Below, piece after piece: positions 25,679-34,297 of a stretch of 40,694 nucleotides of DNA. The position numbers were made by a program, and so were the translations under genes. Source of the DNA: Bacteroidales bacterium (GTDB lineage Bacteria > Bacteroidota > Bacteroidia > Bacteroidales > F082); the NCBI GenBank assembly GCA_017508895.1, contig JAFWRA010000038.1, forward strand, positions 1-40,694, given 5' to 3'. Positions within the stretch are counted from its first letter, which is position 1. The number at the start of each line of letters is the position of its first letter. Under the pieces are notes generated by a model. That model did no database searches. It was not told where the DNA came from and saw only the letters and a program-made list of their open reading frames with translations.

Positions 25679-25738
25679 CGCACCTTAACCCGATTCAAGT
25701 TTTGCAAGCCCATTTTATTTGCCCAATGTGGCGTTGAA

Positions 25739-25942
25739 GATGTCAGCCTGTCGCTATACCGTTCCTCGCTGATGAGGTTGCAGAAGTCGATGTAGTCCAT
25801 ACGGAAGTTGTCGAATCGTTCTCTAATTGACAATCCTTTGCCAAACATCAGCAGTCCGGCCATCGTCAGGCCCTTTTTGCCTGTGAGTTGAATCTGAGTC
25901 CTACCCCCTTTAAATACCGAACGCTGTTTTCTCGCATATTTT
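25739..25942 (-). pseudogene. Middle fragment of an AlbA_2-type DNA-binding protein
   Basis: The frame reads RTQIQLTGKKGLTMAGLLMFGKGLSIRERF and MDYIDFCNLISEERYSDRLT, which matches the central part of AlbA_2 (RecG-like, putative DNA-binding) regulators. It stops matching at SSTPHW, where the repeats begin, and has no start or C-terminal ATPase-like domain. It is a relic. The C-terminal half of such a protein lies at 27455-28187. Confidence 0.65.
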
Positions 25943-25976
25943 TGTAAATCAACAAACAGATTTCAAAAAAAAGCAG

Positions 25977-25984
25977 TAATTTTG
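25977..25984 (+). promoter_or_regulatory. -7 box for the Panacea gene
   Basis: TAATTTTG ends just upstream of a GTG at 25989, so transcription would start near 25991 and favour the ATG at 26010 as the start. Another TATTTTTG lies at 25937-25944. Confidence 0.5.
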
Positions 25985-26009
25985 CAGCGTGACAGTAATA
26001 AGACAATCC

Positions 26010-26606
26010 ATGATTTCGAATTTGGGATTACAGGTAAATGCAAACAAGATAGGTGCATTGCTCGAATATATCTGCAGCCAGATGCCGCAGATTCATTTGC
26101 GCAAGTTACTGAAAGTAATATACCTCATGGACGAGAAATCCGTGCAGATGCGAGCCATTCCGCTAACATGGCTTGACTATTACGCATGGAAGAAAGGTCC
26201 TGTGGCTCCAAGCATTTATGAAGTCAAGGATGGCGCTTTTGCAAATTTTGTGACATGTGTCAAAGAAGATGATGGCAAATGGCATGTGTCTGCCAACAAG
26301 ACGAATCCCTACGCTATCGACCAAGATTTGAAGGGCTTTAGCGAATACGAAATGGACATCATCAATAGTGTGATTGCCTATTGTAAGGACAAGTCAGCCG
26401 ATGACTTGACTGACGAGACGCACAGCGAAGACTCGTTGTGGTCGCAAACAGTGTCGCAACATCATATCACTTTCGATGAGACTGGCCGTTCAGAATACCC
26501 GATTTGTCTTAACAACCTGAACGATGCCGAAGGAAAGGAAATCTATGCTGAAGCATTGGATGGCATGATGATGCAGGCTTCTCTTAATTCGGCGCTCCAT
26601 GTTTGA
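26010..26606 (+). CDS. Panacea-domain (DUF4065/SocA-like) protein, likely antitoxin
   Basis: The 198-residue protein fits the Panacea (SocA/GepA) domain, an antitoxin domain paired with many unrelated toxins. Motifs are LRKLLKVIYLMDEKS, WLDYYAWKKGPVAPSIYEV and the C-terminal ETHSEDSLW, the family's THxxxPW-like ending. An upstream GTG at 25989 is in frame but overlaps the predicted transcription start, so ATG 26010 is preferred. It overlaps the next gene by 8 bp (26599-26606), implying translational coupling. Confidence 0.75.
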   Translation: MISNLGLQVNANKIGALLEYICSQMPQIHLRKLLKVIYLMDEKSVQMRAIPLTWLDYYAWKKGPVAPSIYEVKDGAFANFVTCVKEDDGKWHVSANKTNPYAIDQDLKGFSEYEMDIINSVIAYCKDKSADDLTDETHSEDSLWSQTVSQHHITFDETGRSEYPICLNNLNDAEGKEIYAEALDGMMMQASLNSALHV

Positions 26607-27069
26607 ACCCGGCACTGTCACATACGGATTTGCCAAAAACATAAACAATCCCAAATACAAATATGCCATCAGCATATTTAGGGATGAAGATGTGCAGGTT
26701 GTCATTCATTTCACGACCAGCCAAAGACGTGCAGGTGTCCCCGACAATCAGATAAAACACGGCATCAACCGTGACGCAGACGGCCAAGTGGTGTCGTATG
26801 TGTTTGAACCCGATGTAGAGATTGGTGACATTCCAACGGGCGGTCGTTTTTGCTTTCCTGTCCGCACGGTCATGCAGTTCGACTATGGCTTTCTACGCGG
26901 CGATGACTGGAGCTTGCAGCAACAGTTTGACGATTTGGAAGTCAAATGTCATTTGGACAGAGAAGAGTACCTTAATCTAGTCTACGCCATGTATTGCAGC
27001 AAGCGCACACCGACCGAATACAAGCCTTACTTGGAGAAGGTGCTTGAAGAGGCATATGGTTCTAAATAG
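26599..27069 (+). CDS. Putative toxin partner of the Panacea protein, MazF/PemK-like
   Basis: The 156-residue protein is not one I can place firmly. The N-terminal half looks like a PemK/MazF-type SH3 barrel: FEPGTVTYGFAKNINNPKYKYAISI, VIHFTTSQRRAG and FPVRTVMQFDYGF, in the order seen in that family. The C-terminal 50 residues are helical (LDREEYLNLVYAMYCSKRTP). There is no signal or membrane segment. Its 8-bp overlap with an antitoxin-type gene supports a toxin role. If it is a MazF-like endoribonuclease the conserved Arg/Thr region (TTSQRR) would be the site to test. Confidence 0.5.
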   Translation: MFEPGTVTYGFAKNINNPKYKYAISIFRDEDVQVVIHFTTSQRRAGVPDNQIKHGINRDADGQVVSYVFEPDVEIGDIPTGGRFCFPVRTVMQFDYGFLRGDDWSLQQQFDDLEVKCHLDREEYLNLVYAMYCSKRTPTEYKPYLEKVLEEAYGSK

Positions 27070-27116
27070 GCAATGTTTTAAGTAGTTGATTGTTATATTT
27101 GGGATTGGCGAATGGT

Positions 27117-27390
27117 GTTTACTTCTTAATCCCATACTTCCTGTTTTTATACTCCTCCTCCACCTCAAGGATGCCTTCGTCTACGAGTTGTTTGAGGTAA
27201 TCGCGGGTTCTTGAGGACTTGAGTCCGATGGCTTTCGAAATGGATTTTGCGTCTGAAATTCCGTTATCGGCGATAAAATCGATGATTTGTCGCCGATTTT
27301 CCTCATTTCGATTTCGATTTTCCGTTTTTAAAGTCGTTTTATCAGACTCCTCTTCGTTTATCGAAGCTGTCAGCTCGAATACCAAATACT
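27117..27390 (-). pseudogene. Winged-helix tail fragment, copy A of three
   Basis: The frame reads VFELTASINEEE, a charged linker, then a winged helix: RRQIIDFIADNGISDAKSISKAIGL, SSRTRDYLKQLVDEGILEVEEEYKNRKYGIKK. This looks like the detached C-terminus of an AlbA_2-type regulator. The N-terminal part is absent. Two further copies are at 28459-28590 and 30409-30680, also on the minus strand. Confidence 0.7.
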
Positions 27391-27454
27391 TGCAGAATGG
27401 GCACGAAAAGCTCTATTATGCATGTCCTTTTAAGGCTGCAAATATAGCCTTTTT

Positions 27455-28187
27455 TCAATTATGGTCACCTATCACTTCCCAATGTCCATTCTTGCGACCA
27501 CCAATACGCTTCAACACCCTATATTGCTGCAATCGACCAATGTTGTACTTAACACCATCCTCGGTAATGCCGTCGATAGCCTCAGCCACTTCCTGTCGGG
27601 TTGCTGTCGGATGTTCTTGCAGGTATTTTAAGATTTCCTTTTGGGTAGTTGTCAAAGGCTTTTGGGTAGTAATTTCGCTCTTTTGGGTAGTGGATTCATC
27701 CTTTTGGGTAGCGGAAATCAGCTCTTCATTGGCCTTTTGGGTAGTGGTTTCGTCCTTTTGGGTAGTCCTCCAAATGCGAGCAATGAACTGATTGCCGTCG
27801 GGACGGTCTATCAGTTCCACGTCACAATTCTCAGCCATCACTCGCGGAATGCCCGAGCCAAGTCCCCTGTAGGGCATCGTCTTGGATCCAAATTGTGCCA
27901 GTTGGGGATTGCGTGGGTCTGAATTGCCGAGCAGGATTTCATCTATGGTCTGTCCGTCTGGCAAACAACCAGGATTCACAATCTCAACCCTGTTGTCAAA
28001 GACAAGCAACCTAATGGCTGCTGGCTTTAGAAGGTCCAGATGCACCAATGCGTTCTGGACAAGTTCTTGCAATACCACCATTGAACTCGTCAACCCTCTT
28101 TCCGAAAACTTTGTTGAAGTATTCGTCAAGAGCCTTTGTGTCAATGTCAGCCTCGCTACTGCCGTCAACAAGTTCTTGCTCTGTCAT
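27455..28187 (-). pseudogene. Frameshifted AlbA_2-type regulator with TTQK repeats
   Basis: The main frame (27455-28171) begins in mid-domain and encodes a histidine-kinase-like ATPase region (LQELVQNALVHLDLLKPA, DNRVEIVNPGCLPDGQT, SKTMPYRGLGSGIPRVM), then six TTQK-type repeats and a winged helix (TRQEVAEAIDGITEDGVKYNIGRLQQY). A different frame from 28187 reads MTEQELVDGSSEADIDTKALDEYFNKVFGKR, the preceding segment of this family, so the central part has been deleted and the frame lost. That missing part matches the piece at 25739-25942. No start codon for a full protein remains. Confidence 0.7.
27640..27770. repeat. Six TTTTGGGTAGT repeats encoding TTQK
   Basis: Six near-identical copies of an 11-base unit occur at uneven spacing within the linker of the AlbA_2 pseudogene. 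They encode TTQK/ATQK motifs on the minus strand. Such linkers are common in this family and prone to repeat-number change. Confidence 0.7.
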
Positions 28188-28249
28188 ACAATTCGGATTT
28201 CTATTTCAGCCCACAAAGTCACAACTTTTATACAAACCTGTCATTTCGT

Positions 28250-28440
28250 GAATTAAGTAGAAGAGCATATTTAGTTTACACAAAAGGCAAGAGGATTTGG
28301 CGGTCAGCAGTCAGCCATCAGCAGTCAGCCCTAGTGCAACCAAGCTGATAGCTGACGGCTGATAGCTTACAGCCAAGTTAATTACAAACGATTACTTACT
28401 TCCAATTACTTTTCAGTATCTCTACACCGAACTCCCACCC
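28250..28440. repeat. Low-complexity inverted repeats upstream of the pseudogene
   Basis: CAGCAGTCAGCCATCAGC facing AGCTGATAGCTGACGGCTG forms a loose hairpin; this type of repeat also occurs at 2209-2319. There is no coding signal, and between this and 28459 only AT-rich sequence. Confidence 0.5.
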
Positions 28441-28458
28441 ATGCCAACCATTCACTTC

Positions 28459-28590
28459 TAAATCCTATATTTCCTACTTTTATACTCCACCTCAAGGATG
28501 CCTTCGTCCATGAGCTGTTTGTGATGGTCATTTTCTCAGGCTCCTCTCCGTTCATCGAAGCTATCAGTTCAAAAACCAAAAGCCTTAACC
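28459..28590 (-). pseudogene. Winged-helix tail fragment, copy B with internal deletion
   Basis: The sequence matches copies A and C at both ends (CACCTCAAGGATGCCTTCGT and TCATCGAAGCTATCAG) but lacks about 140 bp in the middle, from the recognition helix region to the charged linker. The join falls near GAGCTGTTTG. It cannot encode a functional domain. Confidence 0.7.
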
Positions 28591-28663
28591 CTTATGCCCA
28601 ATCCGAAGATAAAACGACTTATACTATCCGCATTTTCTAATACTTTCAATATGCATAATGCAT

Positions 28664-30013
28664 TCAAAGCAGAGGCGTCATATATAAAGGAAGATACACG
28701 ATGCCTTCTTGCACTTTCAGGTCTGATGTGTGAAGCACATAGGGTGTTGCAACCTGTTTCGAGAATTTGTTGATGAACTTTTCTAACGAGGTGGTTACAT
28801 AACGGTTGGTTGATTTAACTTCTATCGGACAGATATTGTGCCGGTTGGTGAGGTCGGGTTTGGGAATGAGGAAATCGATTTCCATGCGGTTTTCAGCCGA
28901 CTTACGGTCCGAGTTGGAGTAGAAATACAGTTTGTGACCCGAAACGCGCAGCATTTGTGCCACCAAATTCTCAACCAACATTCCCTTATTGATCTCCAAT
29001 TTATTGAGAATAAGCTTTCTATATAACTGGTCTCTGGCGAGTATTCTCTCATCGAAAGCGTGGGAAACCAGCAGTCCTGTGTCGCCGAGATAGCATTTGA
29101 AGGTGGTACGTTTGCGGTTGAGTCTCAATCCTATGTCGGGTGCTGTGGTATTGTAGCACAGGTTGACTACGCAAGCATCGTTAAGCCAAAAGAAAGCATC
29201 TTCATAATCCCTCATCCGAGCGCCTTTTTGCAGGGATGCCAGCTTGAATTTCTTCTCGTGTTGCTGCAATTGTGCAGGTATTTCGTCAAATATGCTCGTC
29301 ACTTTCGACTCGGCTTTGGTGGCATACTTGCTGATGTCGTTGCGATAAAGCTGAAGGATGCCACGCTTGGTTTCGTCAACAATGTCAAAATCCCTTGTCT
29401 CCACAAATGCCTCCACGGCTTGGGGCATTCCGCCCACTATCATGTATTGGCGGAGATAGTCCAAGGTCTTGCGGTGCAAGCTGCCCAAGGGTTCAAGGCG
29501 GTCGAATTGCCGACGTATGAAATCCATAGTCATATCATCGCCCAAAGCCCACAGAAACTCCTCAAAATCCATAGGAAACATCTCAATCCGTTGCTCCTCG
29601 GAGGGAATCACGATATCGATCACGTTTTTCTTGATAGAAACTAGCGACCCGGTTTCGATGAAGTCGTAGCGTCCGTCTTTCACCAAGTATTTGATGGCGG
29701 CTCTCGCTTTAGGGTATTGCTGAACCTCATCGAAAATGATTAGCGATTCGCGCGGGTAGAGCCTAACTCCAAAGTATAAGGAAAGACGCAGGAAAAACTC
29801 GTCACGGTTTGGAAGGTAATGCTCGAAGACATTCAGCAGTTCCTCGTCCATGTCGTTAAAATCCACAAGGATATAGGACTTGTATTCGTTTTTTCCGAAC
29901 GCATCCACAATATAGCTCTTGCCGATGCGCCTTGCGCCTTCAATCAACAATGCAGTCTTTCCTTGTTTTTCGTTTTTCCATCGCAGTAGCTCCTGGTAGA
30001 TTTTTCTTTTCAT
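28664..30013 (-). CDS. Second AAA_14 / DUF4143-type ATPase
   Basis: The 449-residue protein has Walker A GARRIGKS (26-33), Walker B SLIIFDEVQQYP and the sensor ETGSLVSI, followed by a DUF4143-type region and a nuclease-like C-terminus (MEIDFLIPK... ICPIEVKS). It shares the domain plan with the ATPase at 24272-25546 but little detailed sequence. The start at ATG 30013 follows promoter and repeats; an upstream TTG at 30040 lies within a repeat. The function of this family is unknown. Confidence 0.85.
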   Translation of the reverse strand: MKRKIYQELLRWKNEKQGKTALLIEGARRIGKSYIVDAFGKNEYKSYILVDFNDMDEELLNVFEHYLPNRDEFFLRLSLYFGVRLYPRESLIIFDEVQQYPKARAAIKYLVKDGRYDFIETGSLVSIKKNVIDIVIPSEEQRIEMFPMDFEEFLWALGDDMTMDFIRRQFDRLEPLGSLHRKTLDYLRQYMIVGGMPQAVEAFVETRDFDIVDETKRGILQLYRNDISKYATKAESKVTSIFDEIPAQLQQHEKKFKLASLQKGARMRDYEDAFFWLNDACVVNLCYNTTAPDIGLRLNRKRTTFKCYLGDTGLLVSHAFDERILARDQLYRKLILNKLEINKGMLVENLVAQMLRVSGHKLYFYSNSDRKSAENRMEIDFLIPKPDLTNRHNICPIEVKSTNRYVTTSLEKFINKFSKQVATPYVLHTSDLKVQEGIVYLPLYMTPLL

Positions 30014-30030
30014 GACAATCAGCGTTTTGC

Positions 30031-30116
30031 ACCTTTTCAAGAGATAAACAAACCTATTTTATACACCTTTTCAAGAGATAAACGAGGTTGATCCTACACC
30101 TTTTCAAGGGATAATC
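30031..30116. repeat. Tandem 33-34-bp repeats at the second ATPase promoter
   Basis: The 19-bp unit ACCTTTTCAAGAGATAAAC occurs at 30031-30049 and 30065-30083 exactly, and at 30098-30116 with two changes. The period is 34 then 33 bp. The minus-strand TAGGTTTG box (30056-30049) lies between the first two units, so a protein bound here would sit on the promoter. Confidence 0.8.
30049..30056 (-). promoter_or_regulatory. -7 box for the second ATPase
   Basis: TAGGTTTG on the minus strand, 36 bp upstream of the ATG at 30013, embedded in the direct repeats. Confidence 0.5.
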
Positions 30117-30408
30117 GGGAGCAAAGAAACAAAAAATCCTGGAATTTTGTGATTTTTTCGCCTCAAAACAACGGAATTTTGTGAAATGACCATTTGATGC
30201 CAAGGATGTTCCGCCTTTTTGCGATTATTATTTATGTCAGGAAACGGCAGGTATCAACGCGGTAATTTGCCGCCATTTTCGCGCTTATTTGTCCACGAAA
30301 CGCTTTTTTTTCATTTCGTGGAGGATTATGACGCACTATTTTGTCCAAAGTATGCCAATTGTAGAGGGGCGTAAATGAAAATTTTTCGCCGCATTATCTT
30401 AAAACACG
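30117..30408. other. Non-coding gap with a hairpin and a shared short repeat
   Basis: No gene is evident. A hairpin with CACGAAA/TTTCGTG arms and a T-rich loop lies at 30293-30321. Bases 30371-30394 repeat 24190-24213 (core ATTTTTCGCCGCAT). Confidence 0.55.
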
Positions 30409-30680
30409 ACTTGCTTAATCCTATACTTCCTGCTTTTATACTCCCCCTCCACCTCAAGGATGCCTTCGTCCACGAGTTGTTTGAGATAGTCGCGGGTTCT
30501 TGAGGACTTGAGTCCGATAGCTTTCGAAATGGATTTTGCGTCTGAAATCCCGTTATCGGCGATAAAATCGATGATTTGTCGCCGATTTTCTTCATTTCGA
30601 TTTCGATTTTTGGGTTTTATGGTCGTTTTATCAGACTCCTCTTCGTTTATCGAGGCTATCGGTTCGAATAGTTAGGTGAC
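30409..30680 (-). pseudogene. Winged-helix tail fragment, copy C of three
   Basis: It is nearly identical to copy A through the winged helix (SDAKSISKAIGLKSSRTRDYL) and charged linker, and starts at the same point (LFE, just after an in-frame stop). It therefore lacks the N-terminal part and is a relic of the same family. It is the last accessory fragment before the restriction-modification operon. Confidence 0.7.
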
Positions 30681-30810
30681 TAAACCTTTACACCAAATCT
30701 AAGATGTAAACCACACATTTTTGGCTCACTTTTCCACCATTCCTCCATCATTTTTTCTACGAGAATGATTTATCTACGTCTAGCTATTACACCTATTTGA
30801 AATTTTTTCC

Positions 30811-30818
30811 TATTTTTG
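30811..30818 (+). promoter_or_regulatory. -7 box for the five-gene defence operon
   Basis: TATTTTTG, 39 bp before the ATG at 30858. A TTTG lies too close upstream (11 bp) for the usual -33 spacing, so the upstream element is unclear. Confidence 0.5.
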
Positions 30819-30857
30819 TACCCTAACATACAAAGCTAGGCTAAAGCAAAATAAAAC

Positions 30858-33035
30858 ATGTCAAGAACCGATATGAAGGATTATTTACAATCAGGAATCG
30901 ACAAAGGTTTAATCTCTTTCAACGAAGATAAATCACGCATTACATACATCCATCAAAACAAGGAACGAAATTACAATAATCCAGAAGAAAAGGTTCAGGC
31001 TGAGACCTTTCTCAAGTTGATTTTGGATTACAATTATCCTGTCAGTAGAATAAGGCAATTTGTTCCAGTAACGATGGGTCGAGAAGTCAAAGAGGCTGAT
31101 ATCGTGGTTTATGCCGATGAAATGTGTTTGTGCCCACATATTTTGGTTGAATGTAAACGACAAGAGGTTAGTGAGGCAGAATATCAGCAAGCGATAGAGC
31201 AAGCCTATAGCTATGCTTTTGCCTTGCCTTCTGATGTAAAATATGTTTGGGTGACTTCTGGAATCAAGTCTGATTATTTTGAAGTAGATAAAAGCCAAAA
31301 CACACGGAACCAATTGCCTGATATTCCACAATATGGTGTAGAGAACATTGCTAATTACAAATATGTTTATGGAGCTCAATATTTGCCCGAAGAAAAAGGC
31401 AAACAAAAGTTCTTTGACCTTTCAGTCATTGACCAATCAGAATTGACTCGCAGATTCAAACAGGCTCATGAAGCATTGTGGGCTGGCGGGCAACTGAATC
31501 CTTCTGAAGCTTTTGACGAATTGGATAAACTGATTTTCTGCAAGATATGGGATGAAAGGAAACCAAGAAAAGTTGGCGAACCGTATGATTTCCAAATCAT
31601 CATAGTATCTAAAACAGAAGAAAAGGATGAGCGCAAACGCCGCTTGATTGAGAATGATAATCTTTATAACCGTGTAAAAGCGCTTTATGAGGAAGGTCGA
31701 AAGCGTGATGCTGAGGTGTTTCGTGACAATATTAGATTAACGCCCGAGAAGATTAGAACTGTCGTGAGCTATCTTGAAAGTGTAAATTTAGGTGATACAG
31801 ACCTTGATAGCAAAGGTCGTGCATTTGAAACTTTCATGGGATCATTCTTCCGAGGTAATTTTGGCCAATATTTTACACCACGCGAAATAGTAAAGTTCAT
31901 TGTGGATGTGTTGCCCATCAAGAATGATTCTAAGGTACTGGATACATCTTGTGGTAGTGGCGGTTTCCTCTTATATGCATTAAATAAGGTGCGTAATCAG
32001 GCTACTGAATTCTATCCAAATCACAATAATGATGTAAGACAACATGAACGTTGGTTCAAACATTGGCATGACTTTGCTGAGAAAAATCTTTATGGTATCG
32101 AAATAAGTGAGCAAATTTCGCGTGCGGCCAAGATGAATATGATTATCCATGATGATGGCCACACTAATGTCATCACTTCTGATGGCTTAGTTTCCGATGA
32201 AACAATATTAGCAAAAACGAATAATTCAGGATTTAAATACGGCACTTTCGATTTCATCATAACAAATCCACCTTTTGGCAGCACTATCCGTCAAAGCGAG
32301 CAGGCATATCTGAAGACATATCAGTTGGGGAAAAAAGAAGAAGATTGGTTGGCTGTTAAAGCCGTTCCAGAAAACACTCGTGACGGACAAAGCACCGAAG
32401 TTCTTTTCATAGAACAAGATTACAAATACTTGAAAGAAGGTGGTTACTTGGCAATAGTTCTTCCTGATGGTATATTAACCAACAGCAGTTTGCAATATGT
32501 GAGAACCCAGATTGAAGACTGGTTCCGAATCGTTGCGGTGGTTAGTATGCCTCAAACGGCATTCACGGCTAATGGTGCTGGCGTGAAAAGCTCTGTCTTG
32601 TTCCTTAAAAAATGGAGCAAGGAACAAACAGCAAGATTAGTCGATGCAAAAAAGGACATAGAGGATAAACTGCTGAAAAACAGCAATTATATCATGCAAC
32701 GCCAGACTTGGGATTTGGAAATCAGGAAAAAACAACGAGACAAGGCAAATGAAATAAAAACCAAGCAAAGAATAAGCGCTACTGCTGCAAAGCAAACTGA
32801 AGAATATAAAACTTGGAATACCGAACTGCTTGTCGAATATACCAATAAGGTTGACAGACTCAAAACCCAACTGGCCGAAGAATATCAGCAAACCAAGCAG
32901 AGAAAACTTCCTGATTATCCGATTTTCATGGCTATTGCTGAGGAAATTGGGTATGATGCTACTGGAAAGAAAACGGCAGTGAATGAATTGGAAATGATTG
33001 GAAAAGAATTAAAGAAGTTTATTGTAAACCTGTAA
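30858..33035 (+). CDS. Nuclease-N6-methyltransferase fusion, BcgI-like type IIB/IIG
   Basis: The 725-residue protein joins an HSDR_N_2-type PD-(D/E)xK nuclease domain (about 1-180; Asp81 in EADIVV and E98-x-K100 in VECKR) to an adenine-N6 methylase of the HsdM type (about 270-600; motif I DTSCGSGGF at 362-370, motif IV NPPF at 470-473). A coiled-coil/helical C-terminus (about 600-725) probably contacts the S subunit. No helicase/translocase gene is present, so this is not classic type I. The plan resembles BcgI, whose A subunit cuts and methylates with a separate specificity subunit. The nuclease residues look intact. Confidence 0.85.
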   Translation: MSRTDMKDYLQSGIDKGLISFNEDKSRITYIHQNKERNYNNPEEKVQAETFLKLILDYNYPVSRIRQFVPVTMGREVKEADIVVYADEMCLCPHILVECKRQEVSEAEYQQAIEQAYSYAFALPSDVKYVWVTSGIKSDYFEVDKSQNTRNQLPDIPQYGVENIANYKYVYGAQYLPEEKGKQKFFDLSVIDQSELTRRFKQAHEALWAGGQLNPSEAFDELDKLIFCKIWDERKPRKVGEPYDFQIIIVSKTEEKDERKRRLIENDNLYNRVKALYEEGRKRDAEVFRDNIRLTPEKIRTVVSYLESVNLGDTDLDSKGRAFETFMGSFFRGNFGQYFTPREIVKFIVDVLPIKNDSKVLDTSCGSGGFLLYALNKVRNQATEFYPNHNNDVRQHERWFKHWHDFAEKNLYGIEISEQISRAAKMNMIIHDDGHTNVITSDGLVSDETILAKTNNSGFKYGTFDFIITNPPFGSTIRQSEQAYLKTYQLGKKEEDWLAVKAVPENTRDGQSTEVLFIEQDYKYLKEGGYLAIVLPDGILTNSSLQYVRTQIEDWFRIVAVVSMPQTAFTANGAGVKSSVLFLKKWSKEQTARLVDAKKDIEDKLLKNSNYIMQRQTWDLEIRKKQRDKANEIKTKQRISATAAKQTEEYKTWNTELLVEYTNKVDRLKTQLAEEYQQTKQRKLPDYPIFMAIAEEIGYDATGKKTAVNELEMIGKELKKFIVNL

Positions 33036-33038
33036 ATT

Positions 33039-34295
33039 ATGAATATTAGAGACTTTTATGAAGCTGTTATAGAATTATTTCCTTCATATGTATGGGATAT
33101 TATTGTTAATGATGAAGTCTTAAAAGTAAAGCATAAAGAATTAAAAAAAGAGTTCTTTGTAACTAACCAAGAATTAAATGAGATTTACGATGGTTTGCAA
33201 AAAAATAAATCGGGAAATAGTTTCGAATTGTTTAACGACAATTATTACGAAGCAATTTTGATAGTAGACTCAAATCGTTATATAAGAGAAAGAGAGGAAG
33301 GATTAGTAATAGAAGATACTATCAATAGAATCAATTATAAATATGATAAGATTTCAAAAGAGTTAGCTCTATCTATCCTTATTAATTCAGATTCTTATAT
33401 GAAAAAGAATCTAATTAGTAAATTACCTTTGTATGTATCGTATAGAAGAACTGAAGATGTTAAGAGTACCAACATATTAGACTTAATAACCGAGTTGGCA
33501 CTGAGGTATTATAGTTTAAAAATAACCACATCAAGCACTACTTCATTGGAAAGATTCAAATCATATGCATTATCATATACTTATACTTTTATGTATAATA
33601 GACAAGTGCCAATGCATCTTTATTCTGATGTTCAAACAAGTTCGCGTTTGTCAATAAAAAACACAAGAGATATGGATTTTGATAGTCCAAAAAAACTTTA
33701 CAATCCAGAACTTGTTTCTTATTACAACGAGGCAATTTCATCTACTATATTACCACACAAATATCTGTCATTTTATCATATTTTGGAATATTTCTATGAA
33801 AGGATATTTTCAGAGGATCAAATAATAAAAGCAAGAGAGATTATCACAGACGTATCTTTTTCGTACAAAAGGGATAAAGATATTGCAAAACTTATAAAAG
33901 GCATTCAACAAAAAATAGTCGACAATGATATCACAGTAAACGAAAAGAATGCTCTTTCTTTATTGATTCAGAAACATATTAATCAGAATGACCTTAAGGC
34001 AAAATTGATAGAACGATATGGAGACAATTACTTATCTTTACTGATAAAAAATGTGTCTTTTTCGGACGGGAATGCCATTATTTTTTCTAATGATGAATCT
34101 CAGTTCATAAAGAGTTTGACAAATCGAATATATAAAACACGTAATTCTATTGTTCACAGCAAAGAGTCATTTGTTGAAGAGAAAAAAAACAACAAGTACA
34201 AAAGGATAAAGGACGATAAAGAGTTGCTGCAAGAGATTGCACTAATCCAAGTGTTGGCCGAAATTATGATTAATGAAGATTCGAAACCCATTTAA
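33039..34295 (+). CDS. Unknown protein with C-terminal HEPN-like motif
   Basis: The 418-residue protein has no known overall match that I recognise. Its last third is helical and contains RNSIVH (R368-H373) in LTNRIYKTRNSIVHSKE, matching the Rx4-6H motif of HEPN (ApeA-like) ribonucleases used in toxin and phage-defence systems. The N-terminal two-thirds is charged with no membrane segment and could sense or hold the effector in check. It starts 3 bp after the methyltransferase fusion and lies before hsdS, so it is made with the system. The HEPN call rests on the motif and its helical setting only. Confidence 0.6.
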   Translation: MNIRDFYEAVIELFPSYVWDIIVNDEVLKVKHKELKKEFFVTNQELNEIYDGLQKNKSGNSFELFNDNYYEAILIVDSNRYIREREEGLVIEDTINRINYKYDKISKELALSILINSDSYMKKNLISKLPLYVSYRRTEDVKSTNILDLITELALRYYSLKITTSSTTSLERFKSYALSYTYTFMYNRQVPMHLYSDVQTSSRLSIKNTRDMDFDSPKKLYNPELVSYYNEAISSTILPHKYLSFYHILEYFYERIFSEDQIIKAREIITDVSFSYKRDKDIAKLIKGIQQKIVDNDITVNEKNALSLLIQKHINQNDLKAKLIERYGDNYLSLLIKNVSFSDGNAIIFSNDESQFIKSLTNRIYKTRNSIVHSKESFVEEKKNNKYKRIKDDKELLQEIALIQVLAEIMINEDSKPI

Positions 34296-34297
34296 CA

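Noticed and set aside
25989..26009. GTG at 25989 as start of the Panacea protein
   Set aside because: It falls at or before the predicted transcription start; ATG 26010 is the better start.
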